Shown one piece after another: positions 25,787-33,850 of a stretch of 64,000 nt of DNA. The translations under genes and the position numbers were made by a program. How positions within the stretch are numbered: the first letter of the stretch is position 1; every line of letters starts with the position of its first letter. The DNA lies in assembly GCF_000275865.1 (NCBI RefSeq), contig NZ_CM001555.1, forward strand, positions 1,612,967 through 1,676,966. Reading direction: 5' to 3'. Source of the DNA: Methanofollis liminatans DSM 4140. Its GTDB lineage: Archaea > Halobacteriota > Methanomicrobia > Methanomicrobiales > Methanofollaceae. A model generated the notes under the pieces. That model did no database searches, was not told where the DNA came from, and saw nothing but the letters and a program-made list of their open reading frames with translations.

Positions 25787-27094
25787 GTGGAGGTCGGCCG
25801 GAGTGTGCAGGCCGCGCTCCTCTTCACCGTCATACTTGCAGGGTTCTCGATCCTCGCCGACAGCGTTGCCGCCGCTCTTGGCGCCTGCACCCTCGGGGCG
25901 TTTCTGGTCTCGCGCTCTGCCGTAGCATCGTTTCATTTCAGGACGGTTGCCGGATCGCTCTCCATCGAACGCACGCTGGAAAAAAAAGTGGTAAAACAGG
26001 ACGCCTCGATCGAGGTCGGGATAAAGGTCAGGGTCAGGGTGCCGCAGGGGGTCGCCCTGCTGATCGAGGATCTCCCGCCGGTCGGGGCGCGGGTTATAGA
26101 GGGGGTCTGCTCCCTTCAGATCCAGGGGCCGTTTGATGGTGAAGAGACGACCACCTACCGCATGACGGTGCCGACAGAGGGACGTGTCAGGTTCGCCGGG
26201 GTGAGGGTCGATATACCCGACCACTTTTTCCCGAAATCGGCAACATTTGCCGGGGAATCCATGCAGATGCCCGGTTTTATGGTCAAACCAAACAGGCTGT
26301 TTCTGACGCACCGTGGAGGGCACGAGACGCGGGGGCCTGAAGAGCGCCGACTCTACTCGGCGTCTTCGGACCTTGTCAGGTCGTTCAGAGAATTTGTCGA
26401 CGGCGACGATTACCGGAACGTCGACTGGAAAATGACGGCAAAACACGATGCCCTCTATATAAAGGAATATTCAGCAGAGATCGCTGCACCCCCCCTGATC
26501 CTGGTCGATATCCCGCAGGTGCCGGTGGATCCCTCGGTGCGCTCGGCATTTCTCGATACCGTGCAGGCGGCGGTCGCCACCTGGATGCAGGAGTCGGGAT
26601 CAGTCTCCCTCATGATCATAAAAGGGCCGGCAGTCCTCTCGTTTCTCCCTAAAGATACCGATTACGCCGGGGTGCTGCGTGCCATTCCGGCTTCATGGGA
26701 CACGATTCAAGAGACATGGTTCTACCGTTCACGCCCTGCATCAGGTCTGCAGATGGAGATCGCCGCCCTTTCAAAGATGGCGAAAAAAGAGGGGGAGGAA
26801 AGCGACTCTAAAAAATACTTTGCCAACCTCTCGGCATATTACACCGCGGTTCTGGCCGGAAGAAGCCTCTCGGTCTTTGAAGAGCAGGTCGCCAGAGCGC
26901 TCTGGAGGCTCAACCCCGGACGCATCGATATTTTCTCGTGCAACACAGGAGATCAGAGTCATATTCGTCTGGTGACCAGCATCGCAGAGCACCAGGGAAT
27001 AGCGGTGGAGGTCTGGGCACAGAAGGGCCAGGAGAAGACGGCGGTGTTCGAGCGGATCGGGTTCGATCAGAGAGCGGGGGCGGAGGCGGCATGA
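25787..27094 (+). CDS. DUF58 protein
   Basis: The product is 435 residues, starting with GTG directly after the moxR stop. Two membrane segments lie within the first 50 residues. The DUF58 signature DLVRSFREFVDGDDYRNVDW is near residue 198, followed by KMTAKHDALYIKEYSAE, which corresponds to the usual DWKASAR-type motif and a VWA-like Asp site (ILVDIPQ). DUF58 proteins partner MoxR ATPases. The last four bases overlap the next gene. Confidence 0.93.
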   Translation: MEVGRSVQAALLFTVILAGFSILADSVAAALGACTLGAFLVSRSAVASFHFRTVAGSLSIERTLEKKVVKQDASIEVGIKVRVRVPQGVALLIEDLPPVGARVIEGVCSLQIQGPFDGEETTTYRMTVPTEGRVRFAGVRVDIPDHFFPKSATFAGESMQMPGFMVKPNRLFLTHRGGHETRGPEERRLYSASSDLVRSFREFVDGDDYRNVDWKMTAKHDALYIKEYSAEIAAPPLILVDIPQVPVDPSVRSAFLDTVQAAVATWMQESGSVSLMIIKGPAVLSFLPKDTDYAGVLRAIPASWDTIQETWFYRSRPASGLQMEIAALSKMAKKEGEESDSKKYFANLSAYYTAVLAGRSLSVFEEQVARALWRLNPGRIDIFSCNTGDQSHIRLVTSIAEHQGIAVEVWAQKGQEKTAVFERIGFDQRAGAEAA

Positions 27095-27558
27095 ACGCCG
27101 GGGCCGGTGCATGGGCCGTCCTGATCCTGCCGGCAATTGTTGCAGCCGGTATCGCTGCATATGCCAATCTGGGGATCTATTCGGGTATATTTTCAATCGT
27201 GTACCTTTTCGCCGCCATTTATTCGATAAAATGGGGGTCTGAAGGCTGGATACTGGTCTTCGCCGCAGGAGAGCCGCTTGTGCTGGCGACGGCGGCGGCG
27301 TCCCCCATCTTCATCGTCCCGGTCCAGGTTACCGTGCTCTGGGCGGCGATGCTGAGCGGCTGGGGAGGGGAAGGCCGGATTTCGATTCTCAAATGGGTGG
27401 TTCTGGGAGGGGCGATCGTCGGGATCGCAGGCATAGGGGCGATCCGCACCGTTCATGCCCTGCCGCTTCTTTCCGGCGCGGCGTGTGCAGGGATCGCTGC
27501 CGTCGCAATCGTGTGGCTTGGCGAACTCCGCCTGAAGAAAAAGGTCGGGATACAATGA
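27091..27558 (+). CDS. Four- to five-helix membrane protein
   Basis: The product is 155 residues and mostly hydrophobic, with membrane segments at about 8-26, 30-48, 55-80, 100-118 and 125-145. It ends with a basic tail (LRLKKKVGIQ). It is embedded by four-base overlaps between the DUF58 gene and the last gene of the operon, so it is probably a structural part of the same complex. No family recognised. Confidence 0.7.
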   Translation: MNAGAGAWAVLILPAIVAAGIAAYANLGIYSGIFSIVYLFAAIYSIKWGSEGWILVFAAGEPLVLATAAASPIFIVPVQVTVLWAAMLSGWGGEGRISILKWVVLGGAIVGIAGIGAIRTVHALPLLSGAACAGIAAVAIVWLGELRLKKKVGIQ

Positions 27559-28337
27559 TGAGAAAACAGGAGTACAATGACTATTTCCTCAGCGGTGCAG
27601 TCCTGATCGGGCTCTCTGCCCTGGTGATCGTCGTCGCCCTCGTCATGGGGAGGGGCGACATGACCGGAGCCGTCCTGGTCGTGAGCGGGATCGCGTGTTT
27701 CGTCGGTGGGCTCTTTGTCCTGACGCTTTCGAAAGGTGAGCCTGTGGACCCGGCATATGTGGGCATTCTCCCTGCTGCCGGGACGATCAACCTCAGCCGG
27801 GTGGCATCGGACCTCGGCCTGATGGGCGACGGGATCTATATCCCGCAGAAAGGCGGTTCACCCTCGGTTCTCCAGCTCGTCCCGGCCGGATCGTTTGAGG
27901 GCGCGGATCTGAAGGGCGATTTTTCCTTTGCGACGGAAAAAGGTTCGACCGGACTGGTCATGATCCCGCAGGGGCTGCCCCTCCTCGAACAGATCCGGAG
28001 AGATGCCGGACTGGTCGTGCCGTCCAGCGAACCCAAGGTGCTTGCTTCACTCAAGGAGGTCTGCTCAGAGATACTGGAGATAGCCGAGAGCACGACTGCC
28101 GTGAGAAGCGGGGAGAGCATCGTCGTGAGGCTGGATCGATACCGTCTCTTCTCTGGCTGCAACGCCGTGCGCGCCGAGTCGCCGAAGTGCTGCACGATGA
28201 TCGGGTGTCCGGTCTGCAGCCTGATCGCCTGCATGCTTGCAGAAGGACTCGGGAGGCCCTGCACCCTCTCACGGACCGAGGCCGACGAGAAAAACAAACA
28301 ACTCACCCTGATCTATACTTTTGCAGACGCATCCTGA
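27555..28337 (+). CDS. Two-helix membrane protein with Cys-rich cytoplasmic domain
   Basis: The product is 260 residues. Two membrane helices span about 12-32 and 37-56. The soluble domain that follows contains FATEKGSTGLVMIPQGLPLL and ends with a Cys cluster around 203-226 (CCTMIGCPVCSLIACML). The cluster could bind metal or form a disulfide, but no standard motif is met. It is the last of seven co-oriented, overlapping genes. A GC hairpin with a T-run (ggcgg-T8-ccgcc, about 28355-28375) lies just behind it. Confidence 0.7.
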   Translation: MMRKQEYNDYFLSGAVLIGLSALVIVVALVMGRGDMTGAVLVVSGIACFVGGLFVLTLSKGEPVDPAYVGILPAAGTINLSRVASDLGLMGDGIYIPQKGGSPSVLQLVPAGSFEGADLKGDFSFATEKGSTGLVMIPQGLPLLEQIRRDAGLVVPSSEPKVLASLKEVCSEILEIAESTTAVRSGESIVVRLDRYRLFSGCNAVRAESPKCCTMIGCPVCSLIACMLAEGLGRPCTLSRTEADEKNKQLTLIYTFADAS

Positions 28338-29181
28338 CAGGGGGATGCACGGCTGGCGGTTTTTTTTCCGCCGTCATTTTCAGCGTGCCCATCCGGCCGC
28401 CGCCACCTCTGTGGAGAGGCGGTCTCCCACCGCTTCTGTTAGTACCCAGGGCCGTTGAGGCGTACCGGCGGAGAGGATGGAGCAGTTCTGGCGCCTGTGG
28501 AGGCGATGCCGCTCGATCTCAATTGCAGTGGTGCCAATATCCATGGAGCAGGACGTCATGCCCACGCAGGGGCATGGCAGGTTCGCCGGGAACATGGCGC
28601 TTCGCTCGTGTGTGTGGGTAGCCATGACACCTTTATCAAACACCGCTCAGGCGATCCGGGACGATAGGCCACAATGAGATGGGGTGAAGTGTTTCTGGAC
28701 GAACATTGATTGATCCATCCACCGGTGCGATCGGGGGATGATTGATGAGCGCCTCTCCAGCCCGACCGCTCCCTCGTCTCCGGGGCAATCGCATGCGGGG
28801 GTCCGGGGGTGCAACCCCCGGCCGGTGTCCGCTCCACCCATCAGAGCGATTTCTACATCCAGACGCTGAGAGCATGAGGGTTCCCGAAAGCCCGGGCAGA
28901 CACCAGCCGGGGGGCTGGCTGCCCCCCGACACACCCCCGCCGAATGCGATTGGGGCAGGAACCCGCAAAACCCTCCGGCACGACCACCCAGAATTTTTCA
29001 TCGACCGATGCTCCGCCCTCCCCGTCCCCACATGTCCAGGGCAATCCTCGCGGGGGGTCCGGGGGTGCAACCTCCGGCCAAACATGCGGGGGGGAGGCGA
29101 TTGATCGTCAGGTCGGTGCGAAGGGGTCGCCTGCGTGAAAGGGCGAAGAGCCGAGAAAATATTCCGGGTCAAAAAAAAAGG
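28338..29181. other. 844-bp intergenic region between convergent genes
   Basis: No credible gene is seen. The first 40 bases hold a T-run terminator candidate behind the seven-gene operon. The stretch 28740-29100 contains two copies of the hairpin repeat described separately. The stretch between 28380 and 28740 is GC-rich, has short open frames on both strands and no clear signal. Confidence 0.6.
28740..29100. repeat. Long hairpin repeat, locus 1 (two units)
   Basis: Unit one has hairpin 1 at about 28803-28821 (ccggggg, loop, cccccgg) and hairpin 2 at 28907-28929 (ccggggggc, five-base loop, gccccccga). Unit two has hairpin 1 at 29059-29078 with one mismatch. Each is preceded by a segment containing catcga-agatgctccgccc and a tgtccagggcaatc-type sequence, and a gcgattggggc segment lies between. 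The spacing of hairpin 1 copies is 256 bases here. Confidence 0.7.
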
Positions 29182-30483
29182 TTATTTCCTGCCTCTTGCA
29201 AAGAGGAGGAACGCAACGAGAAGGCCGATCAGGCAGGCGGCCAGCCCCAGGGGCTGCTGCTGTGCCGCAGTCGTCGGCGCCCCGGTTGCAGAGGTGCCGG
29301 TCTGAGTGAGGGTCGGGGCGTCGGTCGCCCCGGCATCGGCAAAACGCATCGGGCAGAAAGTCCCGCCGCCGGCGATCTCCGTACAGACCATGTTGTTCTC
29401 GATGGTGCTGGGGAGTATCTCCCATTTTTCGCCGATGTAGGCGGCGATGAAGACAAGGGCAGAACTGCTCCTCAGGTCCTCGGGCAGGGCGAACCGCAGA
29501 CGCGCGGCATCGGGAAACACCGCTCCTTCGGGTGTTACTGAAACCGGTCTGCCGATAACACTCCATCCTTCAGGCACATTCCCGGCATCGGTCTCGACAA
29601 GGGCGACATTCTCAAGGGCGCACCCTACGATACATGCGCCAAGACTTTCAGACCAGATCTGGACGGCGTCTTCAGGGTCTGTCGTCGTCGAAAGAATGCC
29701 GCCGCCGTCCGAGCCGCCGCTCGACACCACGCCCGAACCAGGAGAGGTCGTGGGCGATGATGTGGGTGACGTCGTAGGTGACGTGGTCGGTGAAGTCGTG
29801 GGCGAGGTCGTGGGCGATGTTGTGGGTGACGTCGTAGGCGACGTGGTCGGTGAAGTCGTGGGCGGGGTGGTCGGGTCGGTGGTGGGCGACCCATCTCCGA
29901 TAGGTATGGTCTTTTCAAAGACGTCCTTTCCATCGATGCTGACCACGATCCTGCTCGATCCCTCTTCCACCCCGTTTACGACAAAGGTGATCTGGCTATC
30001 AGAGGGCCCGGTCTTGGTCCCGGTCAGGCGAAACTGTGCGACGACAGCCGAGGCGTCGGGCATGGCCTGTCCCTGGAGCCTGAAATAGTCATAAGTTCCT
30101 GCCGGGATGTTTTCCTCCCTGGTGAACGTGAAGACGCCGCTCTTCGAGGGCCCTCCCACGTTGATCGTATTCCCGTTGATATACGTGGAGAGTGTCGTAT
30201 AGACCGTGTTCTGCGTCGAGGCAGAGATCCATCCGCCGCTCAGAGAGAGAGGCATCTGGAAATCGTCCACTTCAAATATGAACCGCTCTCCAGAACCTAC
30301 CTCGAATCTACCCTCAACAAGGATGGCAAATGACACCCGGTCGGGAAGATCCGTCACCTGTATGGTGATCTGATCCCCGGCCTCGACGGCGTCAGGCGAT
30401 ACGGCGATGCTGACCGCACTGCATCCAGCGACGATACCTGCCAGAAGGATAATCTGGGCAATAATAGCAATTCTGAAACGCAA
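29182..30483 (-). CDS. Surface lipoprotein with Thr/Ser/Pro stalk and C-terminal anchor
   Basis: The preferred start is TTG at 30483, which follows a G-rich ribosome site (CGGGGGGACGG) and yields a clean lipoprotein signal (FRIAIIAQIILLAG then IVAGC). An in-frame ATG at 30519 lies directly against the TATA-like box and would lengthen the n-region. The mature part is a beta-rich domain, then a PTTS-repeat stalk (about residues 200-248), then a second domain, and finally PLGLAACLIGLLVAFLLF with basic residues, a sorting or membrane anchor at the C-terminus. The stalk is probably glycosylated. The role is unknown. Confidence 0.65.
   Translation of the reverse strand: MRFRIAIIAQIILLAGIVAGCSAVSIAVSPDAVEAGDQITIQVTDLPDRVSFAILVEGRFEVGSGERFIFEVDDFQMPLSLSGGWISASTQNTVYTTLSTYINGNTINVGGPSKSGVFTFTREENIPAGTYDYFRLQGQAMPDASAVVAQFRLTGTKTGPSDSQITFVVNGVEEGSSRIVVSIDGKDVFEKTIPIGDGSPTTDPTTPPTTSPTTSPTTSPTTSPTTSPTTSPTTSPTTSPTSSPTTSPGSGVVSSGGSDGGGILSTTTDPEDAVQIWSESLGACIVGCALENVALVETDAGNVPEGWSVIGRPVSVTPEGAVFPDAARLRFALPEDLRSSSALVFIAAYIGEKWEILPSTIENNMVCTEIAGGGTFCPMRFADAGATDAPTLTQTGTSATGAPTTAAQQQPLGLAACLIGLLVAFLLFARGRK
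29752..29880 (-). repeat. Tandem repeat encoding the PTTS stalk
   Basis: Roughly eleven 12-base units read as PTTS, with third-position changes, and larger 48-base periods are visible because blocks such as gatgttgtgggtgacgtcgt recur. It is a coding microsatellite within the surface lipoprotein gene and is likely variable in length between strains. Confidence 0.75.
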
Positions 30484-30517
30484 TTTTCCGTCCCCCCGAT
30501 TACGTGAGATAGTAACC

Positions 30518-30533
30518 ATTATATATTATAAAT
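30518..30533. promoter_or_regulatory. Shared TATA-like box of two divergent surface-protein genes
   Basis: The AT-only run attatatattataaat is nearly symmetrical and lies between a lipoprotein gene on the minus strand and a secreted protein gene on the plus strand. It is 26-41 bases from the plus-strand ATG 30559 and 35-50 bases from the minus-strand TTG 30483, so it can serve both. Confidence 0.5.
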
Positions 30534-30558
30534 GTTACTTGGGTTACGGGGGAACGTG

Positions 30559-32244
30559 ATGAAGATAACCTCAGAGTATAGCGTAGCGTCCATACGTATT
30601 ATGCTCCTTCTGGTCCTGATCTGCGGAATGATAACAGTTGTCTCAGCAGTAGCACCTGTGGTCACAGTATCTGGCAGTCAGTCATTCACCTATAAAGGAG
30701 TTGAGGTTCAGGGGATCGACGTGATCGATCTGCTTGATCCATCGGTATCGCATGTCGAGCTTGCCGCAACCGGTGAGAACGATCTGAAAAGCATAGCAGG
30801 ACCGGAGATCAGATACATTAAGCGGGACTACCCTGCCGCGACCATTACGATTGAAGGGTTTACGATCTCGGTCAATGAGGTCGGCGAGGTTGACCGGTCA
30901 GGTCTGAATACCTACCATCTCTACTCCACGCCGGTGATCCCGACGATCAATGCAGCTGTGCCCGGCGAGACAGGAAATATTCTTCTGATCAAGGTGCCGG
31001 ATATTCCTGACGCCGACAACCTCATGGATCTCAAAAGCCTGCTGACCTCGACCGATACGATGTACATGTACACCGATGGCGGGATCATCTACTGCAACCC
31101 GCAGACGAACTCCTATATCCTGTGGGGCAGTGTCAATCCCGGCGACTACAACCCGAGCAACTTCGCAAAGACGCTGAAGGCGACTGAGGTGGACCTTGAC
31201 GCTTACACCGGCGACGCGGCTCTCGCGCAGATGATGGGGGACATCTACCCTGAGGCCCTACCCGCGGCAGGCGAGTACGCCTGCTACATCTTCAGGTACG
31301 ATCCCGATGCAAAGAAGATCATCGTCCTCGGTATGGCGGCAGTGATCGTCATGGACAGCGACCGCAGTCTCACCTGGAACGGGAGCACCACGCCTGGTGC
31401 GTGGGAGGACGGCGGAGATGCCGCACTCTCCTTTGAAGACGGGGACGATGTGGCGGCGTGTGCCTACCTGATCGTGCGGAAGAACGCCGTCTTCGATGCT
31501 GAAATGAGCGTGAACTCAGAGAACCTCAAGGCACTGAAGAACCACCCGACAATCACGGTCTCCTGTCTCTTTGATTTCCTCAAACAGCAGGTGCCAGGCC
31601 ACACCTATGCAAACAGCCCGATTGAGGTGGCACTGATCGTCGACGGTGCGGCGCAGGCGCCCGACGACATCAACTCGGTCATTCCGATATCGACCGGCTA
31701 CGGGATCGCAGGGGCCGAAGTCGGCGGGCAGGTGACGGTGTCGGCAGCGGCGCTCTCGGCTCTCGGTGACGGGACCTACAGTGTGATCCTTCTCGGCATC
31801 GGCGGTGACGGTTCGGTCGTTGCACTCGACCAGAAAGAGGTCGCCATCGGTTCTGAAAATGGAGGAGCGGCATTGTATTACGAATCCGACAACACCGATT
31901 GGAGTGAGCTGGACATCTCCAAGACCAGAAAGGTCCTGACAGTCAAAGATTCCAAGGCAGCAGATGCAAACGCCAATCTGAACGTTGCAGAGATCGAGAG
32001 CCTGTCTGGAGACGGGAGTGACGCAGGGGGAGAGGGTGCGGCAAATTCGGCATCGGCAGCTGGCGATGCATCGGTCAGGGATATGAACGTTGCAAACGCT
32101 GCTGCGATCGGAGCGGAACCGGCCAGCACGGCAAACCCCTTCGGCGGGGTAAGTCTCACCCCGACAACCCTCGGTTATACCGTGATCGGGCTTATTGTCC
32201 TGGGAGCGGCCGGCATGATGCTCACCCGCAACCGGCTCAGATAG
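30559..32244 (+). CDS. Secreted/membrane-anchored surface protein of unknown function
   Basis: The product is 561 residues from ATG 30559, which has a GGGGG ribosome site about seven bases upstream; an upstream ATG at 30532 lies inside the TATA-like box. A signal peptide (IMLLLVLICGMITVVSA) precedes a long beta-rich ectodomain. Near the C-terminus an Ala/Ser/Gly/Asn-rich linker leads to TTLGYTVIGLIVLGAAGMML and TRNRLR, a typical C-terminal membrane anchor. It is transcribed divergently from the lipoprotein gene. A T-rich terminator follows (about 32268-32283). I do not name a family. Confidence 0.7.
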   Translation: MKITSEYSVASIRIMLLLVLICGMITVVSAVAPVVTVSGSQSFTYKGVEVQGIDVIDLLDPSVSHVELAATGENDLKSIAGPEIRYIKRDYPAATITIEGFTISVNEVGEVDRSGLNTYHLYSTPVIPTINAAVPGETGNILLIKVPDIPDADNLMDLKSLLTSTDTMYMYTDGGIIYCNPQTNSYILWGSVNPGDYNPSNFAKTLKATEVDLDAYTGDAALAQMMGDIYPEALPAAGEYACYIFRYDPDAKKIIVLGMAAVIVMDSDRSLTWNGSTTPGAWEDGGDAALSFEDGDDVAACAYLIVRKNAVFDAEMSVNSENLKALKNHPTITVSCLFDFLKQQVPGHTYANSPIEVALIVDGAAQAPDDINSVIPISTGYGIAGAEVGGQVTVSAAALSALGDGTYSVILLGIGGDGSVVALDQKEVAIGSENGGAALYYESDNTDWSELDISKTRKVLTVKDSKAADANANLNVAEIESLSGDGSDAGGEGAANSASAAGDASVRDMNVANAAAIGAEPASTANPFGGVSLTPTTLGYTVIGLIVLGAAGMMLTRNRLR

Positions 32245-32349
32245 AACGGCAGAAAACCGCCCCATCCTTTTTTTTGTTTTTGTGATCCTCAGGCGCGGCC
32301 GGGCGGTGTCGCAAGCCTTTAACCACACGGAGAGAGAAAAGATTAGCAG

Positions 32350-33582
32350 ATGGCTCAGCTGACCGTGGACCTTGGCGGACGGCCCGGTGTGGACTGCCGG
32401 GGGTTCTGCGAATACTGTTATTTCAGGCATGTCAGGGACGTCGCACCCCTCGGGTGCCGGTACTGCCCCCCGTTCAGGGTAGGGTGCGATTACTGCAGCA
32501 GGGGCGTTAAAGAGCAGTACAGCGGGTTCAAGCCACTGTCCACCGTTGCAGACGATATCCTGGCCAGCCTGCAGATGCTCCCGGACGATATCAGCCGGGT
32601 CACGATCAGCGGGGGCGGGGATCCGAGTTGTTATCCTGAGTTTGTAGACCTGATCGAACTCCTGGGGAGCATGGAGGCCCCGCTCCATATCGGCTATACC
32701 AGCGGCAAGGGGTTCGACGACCCGGCCATTGCCGATTTTCTGATCGATAACGGGCTGACCGAGGTGTCGTACACCATCTTTTCCGCCAACCCGGCTCTCA
32801 GGAAACGGTATATGCACGACCCGACGCCTGAAGTGTCTCTTGCGGTCATGCGGAGGTTGTGCGAGGAGATCGACGTCTATGCCGCCGCCGTGGTCATGCC
32901 GGGCGTCAACGACGGCGCCGACCTGGAGCAGACCTGCGCATGGCTCGATGAGGCCGGGGCAAAGGGGCTGATCCTGATGCGGTTTGCAAACACCACCGAG
33001 CAGGGCCTGATCCTGGGCAACGCCCCGCTTATACCGGGTCAGCCGGTCGAGAGCGTCGAAGCGTTCAGGGAGCGGGTGACCGCCCTCAATGAGAGGTACG
33101 CCCTGAAGATCAGCGGCACCCCGCTCTGGGACCCGGAGATCGGGTCTCCGTTCGCCATCCTGGGGGAGCCCGACCTCCTCGCGAAACTCCCGGCGGTGCG
33201 GGCCTCCGCATCGGTGATCACCGGGAGCGTGGCGGCGCCCTCTATCAGGCGGGTGCTCGATGCCTGCGGCGGGGGGTGCGAGGTCGTCCCGGTCTCGAAG
33301 GAGATCGCATGCCTGATCACCCTGGAAGACCTCAGGGGCATCGACCTCGCCGACCTCGACGAGACCGTGATCATCCCGGGCCGCTGCTTTGTCCACGACC
33401 GGCAGGCGTCAGACCTCCTGAGCGCCGACGGGAGGATCAGGACCGTGCTGCGCGGGCCCGATATGCTCACCGCCGACGCCGAGACCTCCATGGGCATGAA
33501 CAAGAACGAGGTCCTCCAGATGGAGATGGAAGGGTTTTCCGCCCTGATCCACTGCATCAACCAGAACGGCCGGAGAATATAG
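32350..33582 (+). CDS. mmp10: Methanogenesis marker 10, McrA arginine C5-methyltransferase (B12-radical SAM)
   Basis: The product is 410 residues. The Mmp10 N-terminus is unmistakable: LGGRPGVDCRGFCEYCYF with the radical SAM cluster Cys16-x3-Cys20-x2-Cys23, then Cys36/39/46/49 (GCRYCPPFRVGCDYC) for auxiliary metal binding. TISGGGDPSCYPEF and IGYTSGKGFDDP are further family segments. Mmp10 methylates a conserved arginine in the alpha subunit of methyl-coenzyme M reductase, using SAM and cobalamin. Its presence marks the host as a methanogen. The mcr operon is not in the window. Confidence 0.95.
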   Translation: MAQLTVDLGGRPGVDCRGFCEYCYFRHVRDVAPLGCRYCPPFRVGCDYCSRGVKEQYSGFKPLSTVADDILASLQMLPDDISRVTISGGGDPSCYPEFVDLIELLGSMEAPLHIGYTSGKGFDDPAIADFLIDNGLTEVSYTIFSANPALRKRYMHDPTPEVSLAVMRRLCEEIDVYAAAVVMPGVNDGADLEQTCAWLDEAGAKGLILMRFANTTEQGLILGNAPLIPGQPVESVEAFRERVTALNERYALKISGTPLWDPEIGSPFAILGEPDLLAKLPAVRASASVITGSVAAPSIRRVLDACGGGCEVVPVSKEIACLITLEDLRGIDLADLDETVIIPGRCFVHDRQASDLLSADGRIRTVLRGPDMLTADAETSMGMNKNEVLQMEMEGFSALIHCINQNGRRI

Positions 33583-33850
33583 AGGGGCCTCCACCGATAC
33601 GGCCCTCGATTCACGCGATAGACCGGAGAGCCCGCATGGCGATCTCGAATACATTTTTCCACTCGTTCGCGGCTTCCCGGCATCCCTGTGCCCGGAGTTT
33701 TTATTCCTTCAGTGCGGATTGGCCCGGGAAGGCAGACCCAGGATCCTGAGAGGGTACGCATCTCCCTCTCAATGATGGGGGCATCCAGCCCCCCGGCACC
33801 GGCCCTCCAGAACAGGATTTCTCCGGAGCCAAAAAAAGAGATATTATTTT

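Noticed and set aside
29447..30088. Plus-strand frame reading VVGDVVGEVV repeats
   Set aside because: It is the reverse reading of the PTTS stalk of the lipoprotein gene, which has signal peptide and anchor.
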